A stretch of 27,762 nucleotides of DNA from Candidatus Helarchaeota archaeon (GTDB lineage: Archaea > Asgardarchaeota > Lokiarchaeia > Helarchaeales > HEL-GB-A). Shown piece after piece: positions 13,544-23,264 of this stretch (within the stretch, counting starts at the first letter, position 1; each line of letters begins with the position of its first letter). Both the position numbers and the translations under genes were made by a program. Under the pieces are notes generated by a model. It was given only the letters and a program-made list of their open reading frames with translations, was not told the origin of the DNA and searched no databases. The DNA is taken from assembly GCA_013375405.1 (NCBI GenBank), contig JABXJU010000030.1:1-27762 (forward strand), given 5' to 3'.

Positions 13544-16500
13544 TTAGATTATTAAATTTATTTCATATAATATTGCATTGCATTGCTTCCGCAATCCTTC
13601 TTGCGCATCTGCATCGGTCACCCACGGCTTCTTGAACACGCCGTTTCCCCATGAAATCTCGTCTTCATCGGTTTTCAGGCCGGTCAGTTTGGGTTTGAGG
13701 TCATGCAGTACCTTGTCATCGGCGCTTGAGTAGTCTTCAAACGCGACCATGTCTATAACTTCGATAATTTTGTCTCTTAGGGCATTCTTTCGTTGGGACG
13801 GATTTTTATCGAAAACGCTATCCTCTAATTGCATGATCGCGGCAATCAACAGTTCTAGCTTTTCAGTGATGGATTCCTCTACGGAGGGGATGGTTAACTC
13901 GCCCGTTTCGGGATCCACTTGAGGAACCCATGTGTCCGTCTCGCCCGCTTCGATGGTTTCCATCCGAGAAGTCTGTAGCAAGTCCCCTTCAGGCGTCCAG
14001 GTGAAAATCGACAAGGTGTATTCCTCGACCGGGTAGTGCGCATCCCGCGCATCAACTACCACATAATAATCCGTCACGTTTGCGGGGAGAAAGATCCATT
14101 CCGTTCCATTGCTGTGGTCGCCTGAATAAAAGGCCCCAGGAATTTCGATTTCGGCTTCAAGCGTGGTATAATTGACACCGACGTGCCGCCCTTCGCTATC
14201 ATATACATGTAGATCTAGGTCGGGGGTTGTCATGGACATTGCAACAAAAGTCCCCTCCGATATAGGCTCAACTAATGGATAGTTATCTCTTTCCGAGTAC
14301 ATAGCATTAATGACGTAAGGAGTATCCCAAATGAGTCCATCATTAGTAGCACCTGGATATCTGTGTTCATAATCGTACCAATAGTTACCAATAAAGCCAT
14401 AATCCCAGGAGTTTCCCGAGCCTGTATACTCCTCATAACTAACTTGAGATGTAACTTCAGATGTCGAGTTATAAAAGTCGTTTAAATAAATAATATTATT
14501 TGATGAATCTCCCATAATATAAACGTTTGATTGAGTATTTTCGTAAAAAATGTTTTCAGTTATATTGTTTTCATCAGAAAAGCATAATAAAAGTCCGTAT
14601 TGACTATTTTGGCTGATATTATTCTGAAGAATAACATTTTTTGTAGAATCGTATATTAGTAAACCGCCGAAATCTACAGCCTCTGGATTATACAAATTTT
14701 TCACAATGGTATTATTCTGAATAGTATTGTTATTTGATAATTGAAAAATTGCAATACCCCCCCACAAGTTTTCTTTGACTGTATTATTAATTAAATCATT
14801 ATTGCTTGATGTTGTTAAGAAAATTCCAACTCCTTCATTTAAACTTACATTATTTGAATCAATAGTATTATTATCACTGTAGTATAGATAAATTGCACCC
14901 CATAGTCGGAAATGAAGATTATTATGAAGTTGATTAGATGAAATATTATTGAAATTTGATGAGAATAAGTATATTCCATTACCCCCGCTATCATTTATAA
15001 GATTTTTATCTATTATATTATATAAGGAACTGTTTAAAAGAATACCATTGCGTCTATTGTTTTGAATTTCATTGAATGTGAGATTATTGAAATTTGATGA
15101 GAATAAGTATATTCCATTAACCCAGCTATCATTTATAAGATTTTTATCTAATATATTATATGAGGAACTGTTTAAAAGAATACCATCGTAGTGATTGCTC
15201 TGAAATTCATTGAATGTGAAATTATTGAAATTTGATGAGAATAAGTATATTCCATTAACCCAGCTATAATTTATAAGATTTTTATCTAATATATTATATG
15301 AGGAACTGTTTAAAAGAATACCATTGTGTCTATTGTTTTGAAATTCATTGAATGTGAAATTATTGAGATCTGAGGAGAGGAGTTCGATTCCATGCTTTCC
15401 GTTGTTGTTCATAAGATTTTCATGAAACCTATTTTGGAAGGAATTGTCTAGAAGAATCCCATCCTCCGTGTTATATTGAATTGTATTAGATGACAAATTA
15501 TTGAAATTTGAGGAGAGGAGTTCGATTCCATGCTTTCCGTTGTTGTTCATAAGATTTTCATGAAATCCATTATGAAGAGAATTGTCTAAAAGAATTCCAT
15601 CACCCGTGCTATATTGAATTATATTGGATGATAAATTATTGAAGTTTGAAAAGATTAATTGTACTCCATTATTTTCATTGGAGGATAGATTGTTCCTGAC
15701 GATTCTGCAATTGATTGAAGTATTTAATAAAATCCCAAATTGGGAAGTACCTGAAATAGTATTGTTCATGACAAGAATGTTACCAGATGAATTAAGACCT
15801 ATACCAATTCTGTTGGTAAGAGTTACGTAATTATTAATTATCATTCCATTGGAAACATTAACCATGCTAATTGCATTGTTGAGGGTTCCAGAATTAACAA
15901 GAATGCAAAATCGAATGATAAAATATTTATCCGTGTCCCGAATGCAAATTTGATCAGTCATACTATCACCGTCAAAAATCCATCTTTCGATGATAAAGGG
16001 ATCTTGTTCCGTACCAGTGCCGCTTCGCACTCCATTCTCCGCAGTGAAATCGTTATCTGACGAGATAAAGATGGGATCGTGATACGTAAAAGGAAGTTCG
16101 ATGTCGGCCGGATAGAAAATTCCATAGCTGGAATCATCTAAGGGATCAGATTTAATTAACAGTTCAAATGAATCTAATAATCCATCTCCATCCGTATCAG
16201 CGAGGGCTGGATCCGTGTTGTATATATAGTATTCCTCAAAATCAGTCAGTCCATCATTATCTGAATCAGAAGAAAAACAATTCGTACCTAACACAAAAAA
16301 TTCTATCCAATCAGGAATCCCATCGTTATCGCTATCTTTAGCTCTACTATATAGAATATTTCGAGAGGATGTCTCGTACTCTATTTGAATGATGTATGTT
16401 CCAATAGACTCAGATGTTTGAGCATTAAAAGTATAGTACCCTTGCCCTCCATTGTTCTTATAGATCACAGGAACAGTATTACTACTTATTAATTTTCCTG

Positions 16501-19500
16501 AGTTATTTAATAATAAAATATCTATACCTATTACATGGCCAATGCCATCAATTGAGAAATTTAAATCTATCTGTTGATTTCCACTGGAAAATTTTTCATT
16601 TATATTCGCAATTACAGGGCGTATCACATCTACTGGGTTGTCTATTGAATTCTCAATTCCATCATACAAAATAGGAGTTTCAGAGTAGGAATAACTAAAT
16701 GAATTCATATAATAAAATGATTCATTGAAATCTACGAATTCATCGTTATTATAATCACCCTTTTGGAAAAAATCTTGAGTTATTTTTTCATACGCATCTA
16801 AAAACTTAAGAACTGGTTCATAAGATGAGAGTTGATCAGCTGTACATGGACTAATGAGGAAACGATTTTCGCAACCCAAGGATGGAGGAATATCATCATT
16901 ATAACTGCCAGCATGACAAGAACTAATGAAAACATATTGTTCGGCACAAGCGATTGCATCTAGCATTTCTTGTAAACTATTATCTTCATATATTATACCG
17001 TAGTAATAGGAAAAATAATCCATTAAATAATTATGCCGACGATCTCCATGTTCAACCACATAAAGAAAGAAAATATCGTTTGAATCAATGAGCTCAGAGA
17101 TATTATCGAATGCTTCGTAAACTATTTCACGTGTAAGATTCCCTGGATACTCATCTATGATATCTGTTGTTAGCAAATATATATTATCTTCTTTAATTTG
17201 AAACTCATTCAATGCAGCATCTTTCATTTTAAATGCTGTTTGCTCATATATGTAAGATCCTCCAAGGATAAGAGCATAGGCTTCTGGAGCTCCAGGGTCG
17301 AGAATATGGGTTCGGCTTTCATAATTATTACGATCAATGTTATCTCTGCATAAGGTATAAATGCTTAAACCACGATTATGATTATCTACCAAGGTATTGT
17401 TCTCAAGAGTGTTATTGTGACTGCCGTGCGTCAAGCAGATACCATATAGGGAATTATCAAATGCGCTATTATTAAAAAGCGAATTATTATGAGAATACAT
17501 CAAATGAATTCCATCATCACCGTTGAAACTTGCGTTATTGAATGAGATATTATTAAAAGAACTATATAGTAGCATGATCCCATCATCCTTTGCGAATTTT
17601 ATTGTATTATTTAGGATTTTATTATCTTTACTATCTTTTAGATAAATGCCGTAGATGTTATACGAGATATTAGATTCTAAGATGGTATTATTATTGCTAA
17701 ACAACAATGAAATTCCATAAAATTGTGAAGCTGAAATACTGGAGTCATTACAATTTGCAAGAATTAACTGCCCCCCATTTTTAACATTTTTAATATTATA
17801 TCCATTTTGGCTGGTATAATAATATATGCTGCCTCCATTTAGGGTATTTGAAGTAGAAATAATTTGTGATGAACACTGTTCAAGATTGCCAGTGATGACT
17901 ACACCTAAATTAGTCATGCTATTTTTTCCGAGACTGTTATCAATTGAAGAATCTATGTAAATGCCACTATCAATCATTAAATTTTCAAAAAGGTTGTTAA
18001 TATCTGAAGATTTCAAATAAATGCTATTATCGATCACGGAATTTTCCCAAAGCATGTTACTGGTTGAACCACTAAGGTATATGCCATGGTCTACATTATA
18101 AGAGATGTTGTTTGCTCTAATACTGTTCTGGTTTGATGAACTCAATTCAATACCGTAACCTCCATTATAAAAAAGATTATTTTCTGTGATGGTATTCTGC
18201 GAAGCTTCCAAACGAATGCCATGATATCCATTATGAGATACATTATTTTTCGAGATGTCATTTTGGGTTGATCCCTTTAAATAAATGCCATATTTCCTAT
18301 TATGAGTGACATTGTTAGCTGAGATGTTATAAGCACCCCCAATGTACAAATACATGCCATGCTCTCCATTGTGAGACACGTGGTTCTCCCAGATCCTCTG
18401 GTTAAGGGTCTTATATAAGAAAATGCCATGTTTTCTGTTATAAGATAGGGTGTTTCCTATGATATAGTTTTGAGAGACTAGACGATCCAACACTATACCG
18501 GCATAATTAGAGGAACAAGTATTATTTAATAGTATCCCATTGCTAATTAAGCTTAATTTAATTCCCCCATCAGAATTGGATTCATCCAACCCACTGCCAG
18601 AATTGCTAAGATCGCAATTTTCGATCCTAAAATAGACGCTGGAATTTCCAATTAAAATACAACTTCCCGAACCCCCAGCGTCAATTATCAGATCCTGAAT
18701 CACATAGGGATCGGCAGGAGTTCCAGAACCGGTACACCAATATCGCGTGCTGGCCCATGCCCAAGTGTGCCCGCTCGCGCCAGAATCGTCAATGTGAATT
18801 TTACCTCCATCAAGGAAGGGGTTTCCATGAATCGGTAAATGATCAATACTATTTGCAGACCCCAAAAAATTTGTATAGGGTGCATCATCAATACCATCTT
18901 CGTTAAGATCTACGGTCTTATGATCATCCCAATAATTCCCAACGACGGAATTATTATAATGGTTAGAGTTGGGCAGTCCATCGTCAAGGGCGTGATAGCT
19001 ATTTCCAATAAAATAATTTTTAAAAAAGAGATTATTTATACAGTTTTTATCGACCCAATCCATGTAAATGCCAATCCAATTATGTTTAATTTTGTTAACC
19101 GAGAACGTATTATTTCTACTTGCTCGAAGAATCCATACCCCATACGAATTATTGCTTACAGTGTTTCTCATAACGGTATTATTGTGACTATATTCTAAGT
19201 TAATGCCTATGAAATTCCTATTTGCAATATTCCCAGAGATAGTGATATTCTTACTAGAATGTAGTTCAATCCCAATACTGTTGCCATTTAAAGTGTTTCC
19301 CAAGATAATGTTATCCTTAGATCCTGCCAGTAATATCCCACGACCGTTGTTATTTACGATGTTTTCCGTGATGCGGTTATTATTTGTAGAATCGATATAG
19401 ATCCCAGCATGGCCGTTGTAATTCACGGTGTTTCGCGAGAGGTTATTGTAATTACAATCATTACATATTTGTATTCCGACCTCATTACTATTTGCTGTAT

Positions 19501-20263
19501 TCCCGAAGATATTGTTATCATCACTAGAATGTAATATAATCCCAAAACGGTTGGCATTTAAAGTGTTTCCCAAAATAGTGCTATCATTACACCCATACAG
19601 ATATATGCCGGAATAAATGTTATTATTTACAATGTTTTCCGTGATGCGGTTATTATTCCCAAGATCGAGATCGATCCCATCATGGTTGTCATTCGCGGTG
19701 TTTCGCGAGATATTATTTTTATTACAATAATTAAGTATCCTTATTCCGACCTCATTATTACTTGCATTATTTTCTAAAATAGTATTATTATCGCAACCCT
19801 TTAATAAATAGATGCCTGCTAGGTTAGATGTACAAGTATTATTGATTATTTGGCCGTTTGTAGTCTGATGTAATTCAATTCCCGCATGGATACCAGAATT
19901 GTAAAGGGTACAATTTTCGATTCTAAAAGGGGCGTCGGAACTTTCAATGAATATACAACTTCCTGATCCCTGAGCGTCAATTATAAGATCCTGAATCACG
20001 TAGGGGTCGTCCCAAGTACCTGAACCGGAACACCATGGCTGACTTGCGGCCCACATCCAATTATTGGCGCCAGGACCCGTAGCAGCTCCGTTAATATAGA
20101 TTTTATGAGAAGTTGTCGACATTAGTGAATTATTAGCGGAACATGCGGAATACCCATTAGAGAAATTTTGTTCCAAAAGGAAAATCCCATTTGTGAATAC
20201 TAGTAAAAATATAAAAAACACTGAAGGAATGATATACCGTGTGACATTATCCTTTGGTTTCAT
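13544..20263 (-). CDS. Giant secreted NosD-like beta-helix protein with C13/caspase-like peptidase domain
   Basis: 2239 residues from the ATG at 20261-20263, which has GGGGAG six bases upstream; a TTG seven codons earlier is less likely. A signal peptide (IIPSVFFIFLLVFTNGIFLL) leads. Two related beta-helix blocks follow (about 35-480 and 486-980), each opening with a W..WC(S/T)GSGT..DPYVIQDLII module and built of 23-residue N-rich coils (NNTIxxNxxxxNxxGIxL). Residues about 990-1210 are a cysteine peptidase-like domain: YALILGGSYIY, VVEHGDRR (His1072), ISSCHAGSYND (Cys1116). Calcium-type repeats DSDNDGIPDW, DSDNDGLTDFEE and DTDGDGLLDSFE are near 1310-1365. A third beta-helix (about 1395-1990) includes the 138-base repeats. 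The C-terminal 235 residues are a beta-sandwich-like piece (DLDLHVYDSEGRHVG) and a helical end. Probably a cell-surface carbohydrate- or protein-processing factor. No sortase-like or transmembrane anchor is seen at the C-terminus. Confidence 0.9.
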   Translation of the reverse strand: MKPKDNVTRYIIPSVFFIFLLVFTNGIFLLEQNFSNGYSACSANNSLMSTTSHKIYINGAATGPGANNWMWAASQPWCSGSGTWDDPYVIQDLIIDAQGSGSCIFIESSDAPFRIENCTLYNSGIHAGIELHQTTNGQIINNTCTSNLAGIYLLKGCDNNTILENNASNNEVGIRILNYCNKNNISRNTANDNHDGIDLDLGNNNRITENIVNNNIYSGIYLYGCNDSTILGNTLNANRFGIILHSSDDNNIFGNTANSNEVGIQICNDCNYNNLSRNTVNYNGHAGIYIDSTNNNRITENIVNNNGRGILLAGSKDNIILGNTLNGNSIGIELHSSKNITISGNIANRNFIGINLEYSHNNTVMRNTVSNNSYGVWILRASRNNTFSVNKIKHNWIGIYMDWVDKNCINNLFFKNYFIGNSYHALDDGLPNSNHYNNSVVGNYWDDHKTVDLNEDGIDDAPYTNFLGSANSIDHLPIHGNPFLDGGKIHIDDSGASGHTWAWASTRYWCTGSGTPADPYVIQDLIIDAGGSGSCILIGNSSVYFRIENCDLSNSGSGLDESNSDGGIKLSLISNGILLNNTCSSNYAGIVLDRLVSQNYIIGNTLSYNRKHGIFLYKTLNQRIWENHVSHNGEHGMYLYIGGAYNISANNVTHNRKYGIYLKGSTQNDISKNNVSHNGYHGIRLEASQNTITENNLFYNGGYGIELSSSNQNSIRANNISYNVDHGIYLSGSTSNMLWENSVIDNSIYLKSSDINNLFENLMIDSGIYIDSSIDNSLGKNSMTNLGVVITGNLEQCSSQIISTSNTLNGGSIYYYTSQNGYNIKNVKNGGQLILANCNDSSISASQFYGISLLFSNNNTILESNISYNIYGIYLKDSKDNKILNNTIKFAKDDGIMLLYSSFNNISFNNASFNGDDGIHLMYSHNNSLFNNSAFDNSLYGICLTHGSHNNTLENNTLVDNHNRGLSIYTLCRDNIDRNNYESRTHILDPGAPEAYALILGGSYIYEQTAFKMKDAALNEFQIKEDNIYLLTTDIIDEYPGNLTREIVYEAFDNISELIDSNDIFFLYVVEHGDRRHNYLMDYFSYYYGIIYEDNSLQEMLDAIACAEQYVFISSCHAGSYNDDIPPSLGCENRFLISPCTADQLSSYEPVLKFLDAYEKITQDFFQKGDYNNDEFVDFNESFYYMNSFSYSYSETPILYDGIENSIDNPVDVIRPVIANINEKFSSGNQQIDLNFSIDGIGHVIGIDILLLNNSGKLISSNTVPVIYKNNGGQGYYTFNAQTSESIGTYIIQIEYETSSRNILYSRAKDSDNDGIPDWIEFFVLGTNCFSSDSDNDGLTDFEEYYIYNTDPALADTDGDGLLDSFELLIKSDPLDDSSYGIFYPADIELPFTYHDPIFISSDNDFTAENGVRSGTGTEQDPFIIERWIFDGDSMTDQICIRDTDKYFIIRFCILVNSGTLNNAISMVNVSNGMIINNYVTLTNRIGIGLNSSGNILVMNNTISGTSQFGILLNTSINCRIVRNNLSSNENNGVQLIFSNFNNLSSNIIQYSTGDGILLDNSLHNGFHENLMNNNGKHGIELLSSNFNNLSSNTIQYNTEDGILLDNSFQNRFHENLMNNNGKHGIELLSSDLNNFTFNEFQNNRHNGILLNSSSYNILDKNLINYSWVNGIYLFSSNFNNFTFNEFQSNHYDGILLNSSSYNILDKNLINDSWVNGIYLFSSNFNNLTFNEIQNNRRNGILLNSSLYNIIDKNLINDSGGNGIYLFSSNFNNISSNQLHNNLHFRLWGAIYLYYSDNNTIDSNNVSLNEGVGIFLTTSSNNDLINNTVKENLWGGIAIFQLSNNNTIQNNTIVKNLYNPEAVDFGGLLIYDSTKNVILQNNISQNSQYGLLLCFSDENNITENIFYENTQSNVYIMGDSSNNIIYLNDFYNSTSEVTSQVSYEEYTGSGNSWDYGFIGNYWYDYEHRYPGATNDGLIWDTPYVINAMYSERDNYPLVEPISEGTFVAMSMTTPDLDLHVYDSEGRHVGVNYTTLEAEIEIPGAFYSGDHSNGTEWIFLPANVTDYYVVVDARDAHYPVEEYTLSIFTWTPEGDLLQTSRMETIEAGETDTWVPQVDPETGELTIPSVEESITEKLELLIAAIMQLEDSVFDKNPSQRKNALRDKIIEVIDMVAFEDYSSADDKVLHDLKPKLTGLKTDEDEISWGNGVFKKPWVTDADAQEGLRKQCNAILYEINLII
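14961..15650 (-). repeat. Tandem 138-base repeat array in the third beta-helix
   Basis: The equivalent point (start of GAGAATAAGTATATTCC or its variant) recurs at 14961, 15099, 15237, 15375, 15513 and 15651, an exact 138-base period. Units 1-3 are nearly identical, and units 4 and 5 are nearly identical to each other (GAGAGGAGTTCGATTCC form). 138 bases are 46 residues, two beta-helix coils. Near-identity at DNA level, including synonymous sites, indicates recent unit duplication. Confidence 0.9.
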
Positions 20264-20353
20264 ATTAATCTCCCCATTTATCAATTTGAATTTGAAGAAA
20301 AGTACCCTCTAGAGATTCTATTCTTCTGAAATTAGTAACGATTAATTTGAATA

Positions 20354-20366
20354 GAATATAAAAAGG
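20354..20366 (-). promoter_or_regulatory. Probable TATA box of the giant gene
   Basis: The minus strand reads CCTTTTTATATTC about 90-100 bases before the ATG at 20263. This is an archaeal BRE/TATA-like element in the 243-base gap after the 905-residue methyltransferase gene, consistent with an independent promoter. The rest of the gap is AT-rich with no further signal seen. Confidence 0.4.
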
Positions 20367-20506
20367 TAACGAAAATGTATCGAAGAGGCGCCATTTTTTT
20401 CCTAAATTATGAGATAAATTTAGAATTTTTTTTAATAACTCAAAAAAATTAGTCCAAGTTTTTTTAGATTTTTAAAATAATTACCACTACTAAACTTGAG
20501 CGAAGT

Positions 20507-23224
20507 TTATTTTCTCTCTAATATATTAAAAACTAATTCATTTAATGTATCAAAATCGTTTTCAAAATGTTTAAAAATAGTATTTTGAACCATTTGCCTC
20601 CTTAAAGCAAATGATTGTAGGAGAAAATCTTCGATTTTATCCAAATTTTCAATTACTATTTTATTAATTTTGGTTTGCGTGATCTCAACAAATTTTTTAA
20701 TATTAGCCTTAATAAATTGTTTTATTTTGAATTCCATATGTTGTGAAAATTCGGTGACTTCACTATACAACTTATTTTGACTGTTAAATTTAGGAATTTG
20801 ATAGTGAAGGGGCCTTTTGTGAAGGTGGCGAACTTTGCCATTTGCGCCAGTTGCTGCGATTTCCTTTAAATCTTCGCTAAGAATAGGCGCATTGAAAATG
20901 CCAGAGAGAAAATAGCATTCTGATAGAGAGTTCGATGATGTATAATATAGAGTTGAATCAACAATATAATTACCTTTCACCACAGCACTCTTTAAAATAC
21001 TGCCTGATTGATTATATACTACTTTAAATTTCCCTCTTTGATGCGGGTTAGTTAATTTACTTAAATGATTAATATTTTTCCATAAATCATTAATTTGCGC
21101 ACCTGGTTTCTGATTTTTCTTAAACTCATTACATAAAAAGTTGAAATGAATGTTCGCTTTTTCATGAGGCTGTAGATCGAATTCAAAATTTACTCGATTT
21201 ATCGGTAAAAACACCGTATCATATTTTAATACTAAGAAAGGAACTAAATCAGTACTTTTCACAATCTTAAAGATATATTTGGATTCAATATATTTAGATT
21301 CATAAGGAATGTAATTCCAAGTCTTTTTTGCGCGTTTTAAAACATTCTTGTTGGCATCAATTAATATTAAATCATCTTTATATTCCAAAATATCAACAAA
21401 AACCAAGTTTCGTGGGCTTAAAATGGCGCCCTGATAAAATTTGTCGGTGTAATAGGAAGGTCCTCGCGGGAGTAATCTGTTAAAGACTTGTTTTGGAATT
21501 AATCTTTTCGCTCTCCCTACCAAAATTTTATCCTGATTTCTGTACATTTCATCTTCTAACACTTCATAAGGAGTGTAGCTTTCTTCAGAGATTTCTGAAA
21601 AATGCCAAACACCACTCTTAAATGTACAACTAAAGTTTTTAACAGGGATATTGAATCGAGCTACGCCTTCCTCACTTTTTTCGGCAAGTAGACAAATAGA
21701 ATGAACTTTGTAAAGATCTCGATCAAACAACCATATCTTAATATTTTTAAATCCTTTAAAATAACGAAATTTATTAGCATGATCGTTGGACATCACGCCT
21801 CTACTTAAAATGAAGAAAATTCGACCATTTTCTTTTAGAAAATGTCTGGATGTTTGATTAAAAAATAAGGTACTTAGTTCTAATTTAGTTATTTGTTGGG
21901 GATCAGGTTTAATTTCTAATTCATCTGCAAGCTTTTTTACATTTTCTTTGATTTTTTTTGATTTTATTGAATTCAAGGGCAGCCACGGAGGATTCCCTAT
22001 AATCAAATCGAACTTATTTTTTAACTTAAAAATGTGTTTAAGGTGATCTGGAATTCCAAATAGACTGTCAAACTGAATTAAATTCAATTTTATAGGATTA
22101 TTTAGATAATTTTTCAACAAGATTAGGAGATTTACCTTAGATATGAAAATGGCAATAGGATTTATATCAAATCCATAAATTCGGTTAAATGCCTTTATTT
22201 TAACATCAATATCATCCGAGGAATTTTCAATGAAATTGATTATTTCCACCAAAAATGTGCCAGATCCACAGGTTGGGTCTAAGACCATCTCATTAATCCT
22301 ATATACACGTTCTACCATGAGTTTCGCCATTTCCGGGAGTGTATAGAACTCTCCTAATGAGTGACGTTCCCCTTTTGTAATCAATTCTTGGTAGATGGGA
22401 CTAAATACATCTGATTTTTCAAATTGGGCTTCCCGGAAGAGCTTTTGAACCTTTATTAGGATTGGTTTTCCCTTATCGAGCCAATTAAAGAACTCTGAAA
22501 AATCAGTTGTAATCGATTTTTTAGCAAAATCATCATTTATTTCTTTAAGAGTTAATGAATCCTCAATTAAATCTGGGAAAAATACAGAAACTAAAATTGA
22601 TCTTGAGAGAATTAAAAGGTAAGTATGTCTAATAAATAGATCATATGTGAGATCCTCCGCCCAATATAAATGCTGAAATTTCTTTTCCCAGCTTTTAAAT
22701 ATCTCTTCTGAATCTCTGAATTGTTCTATTAATTTCTTAGAAAGGAGGAAATATAGTGGAGAATTGAGCCCAAAATGTCTTCTTAACGATTTATTATCAT
22801 ATTTCTGTCTTTTCTGAATGAGTGAAAGTAAGGTTGAAAGGGTTTCTTTAGATAAACTGAAATCGACGATTTTTGTAAGATCTGAGTCGAAGTAATAAAT
22901 TTTTTCTTTATCTAGAATAATAACAAACGAGAATTCATTTTCAATCTCGATAAATTTTTTAAGGTGTGATTTAATGGACATATCTTCATCCAAAAAGTGA
23001 GGAATTTCCACTAAATTGTCTACAGGATAAATGATAGAATTAGATAGAATGCTTTCACTATGCGGTTTAATGGCTTTATTATCGATAATTTCAAACCCAA
23101 TCGTTTTAAAATAGGTAATTATGACTGAATCAAAATTTTCGGGCTCAATATTTTGAATTTCTTGGAATAAAGAGCTACCGAGTTCGAGAGCAGACTGCGT
23201 ATTAAGTGCCAAGTTTTCTATCAA
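20507..23224 (-). CDS. Large N6-adenine DNA methyltransferase (Eco57I/type IIG-like)
   Basis: 905 residues from a TTG at 23222-23224; an in-frame TAA is the codon just before it and no ATG follows for over 100 codons, so TTG is the only full-length start. Motif X is RHSLGEFYTLPEMAKLMV, motif I is LDPTCGSGTFLVEII (Asp316), and catalytic motif IV is LIIGNPPWLPLN (Asn411-Trp414). Residues 1-280 are an N-terminal extension of type IIG size, with FSFVIILDKEKIYYFDSD, but no clear PD-(D/E)XK triad. Residues about 560-905 probably hold the target-recognition domain (NAPILSEDLKEIAATGANGK, with a following KRPLHYQIP, resembles the type IIG recognition region). It lies 40 bases downstream of the TSPPY methyltransferase, so the two look like one operon and one modification or restriction system. 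Confidence 0.85.
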   Translation of the reverse strand: MIENLALNTQSALELGSSLFQEIQNIEPENFDSVIITYFKTIGFEIIDNKAIKPHSESILSNSIIYPVDNLVEIPHFLDEDMSIKSHLKKFIEIENEFSFVIILDKEKIYYFDSDLTKIVDFSLSKETLSTLLSLIQKRQKYDNKSLRRHFGLNSPLYFLLSKKLIEQFRDSEEIFKSWEKKFQHLYWAEDLTYDLFIRHTYLLILSRSILVSVFFPDLIEDSLTLKEINDDFAKKSITTDFSEFFNWLDKGKPILIKVQKLFREAQFEKSDVFSPIYQELITKGERHSLGEFYTLPEMAKLMVERVYRINEMVLDPTCGSGTFLVEIINFIENSSDDIDVKIKAFNRIYGFDINPIAIFISKVNLLILLKNYLNNPIKLNLIQFDSLFGIPDHLKHIFKLKNKFDLIIGNPPWLPLNSIKSKKIKENVKKLADELEIKPDPQQITKLELSTLFFNQTSRHFLKENGRIFFILSRGVMSNDHANKFRYFKGFKNIKIWLFDRDLYKVHSICLLAEKSEEGVARFNIPVKNFSCTFKSGVWHFSEISEESYTPYEVLEDEMYRNQDKILVGRAKRLIPKQVFNRLLPRGPSYYTDKFYQGAILSPRNLVFVDILEYKDDLILIDANKNVLKRAKKTWNYIPYESKYIESKYIFKIVKSTDLVPFLVLKYDTVFLPINRVNFEFDLQPHEKANIHFNFLCNEFKKNQKPGAQINDLWKNINHLSKLTNPHQRGKFKVVYNQSGSILKSAVVKGNYIVDSTLYYTSSNSLSECYFLSGIFNAPILSEDLKEIAATGANGKVRHLHKRPLHYQIPKFNSQNKLYSEVTEFSQHMEFKIKQFIKANIKKFVEITQTKINKIVIENLDKIEDFLLQSFALRRQMVQNTIFKHFENDFDTLNELVFNILERK

Positions 23225-23264
23225 TTACTTCACTTTTATTCTACCATTTCAGATGTGAAAGAAT

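Noticed and set aside
14945..15660. CRISPR-like regular repeats
   Set aside because: Units are 138 bases, directly tandem, in frame within a beta-helix gene, with no unique spacers and no cas genes nearby.
20264..20284. TTG start seven codons upstream for the giant gene
   Set aside because: The ATG at 20263 has a well-placed GGGGAG and begins a normal signal peptide.
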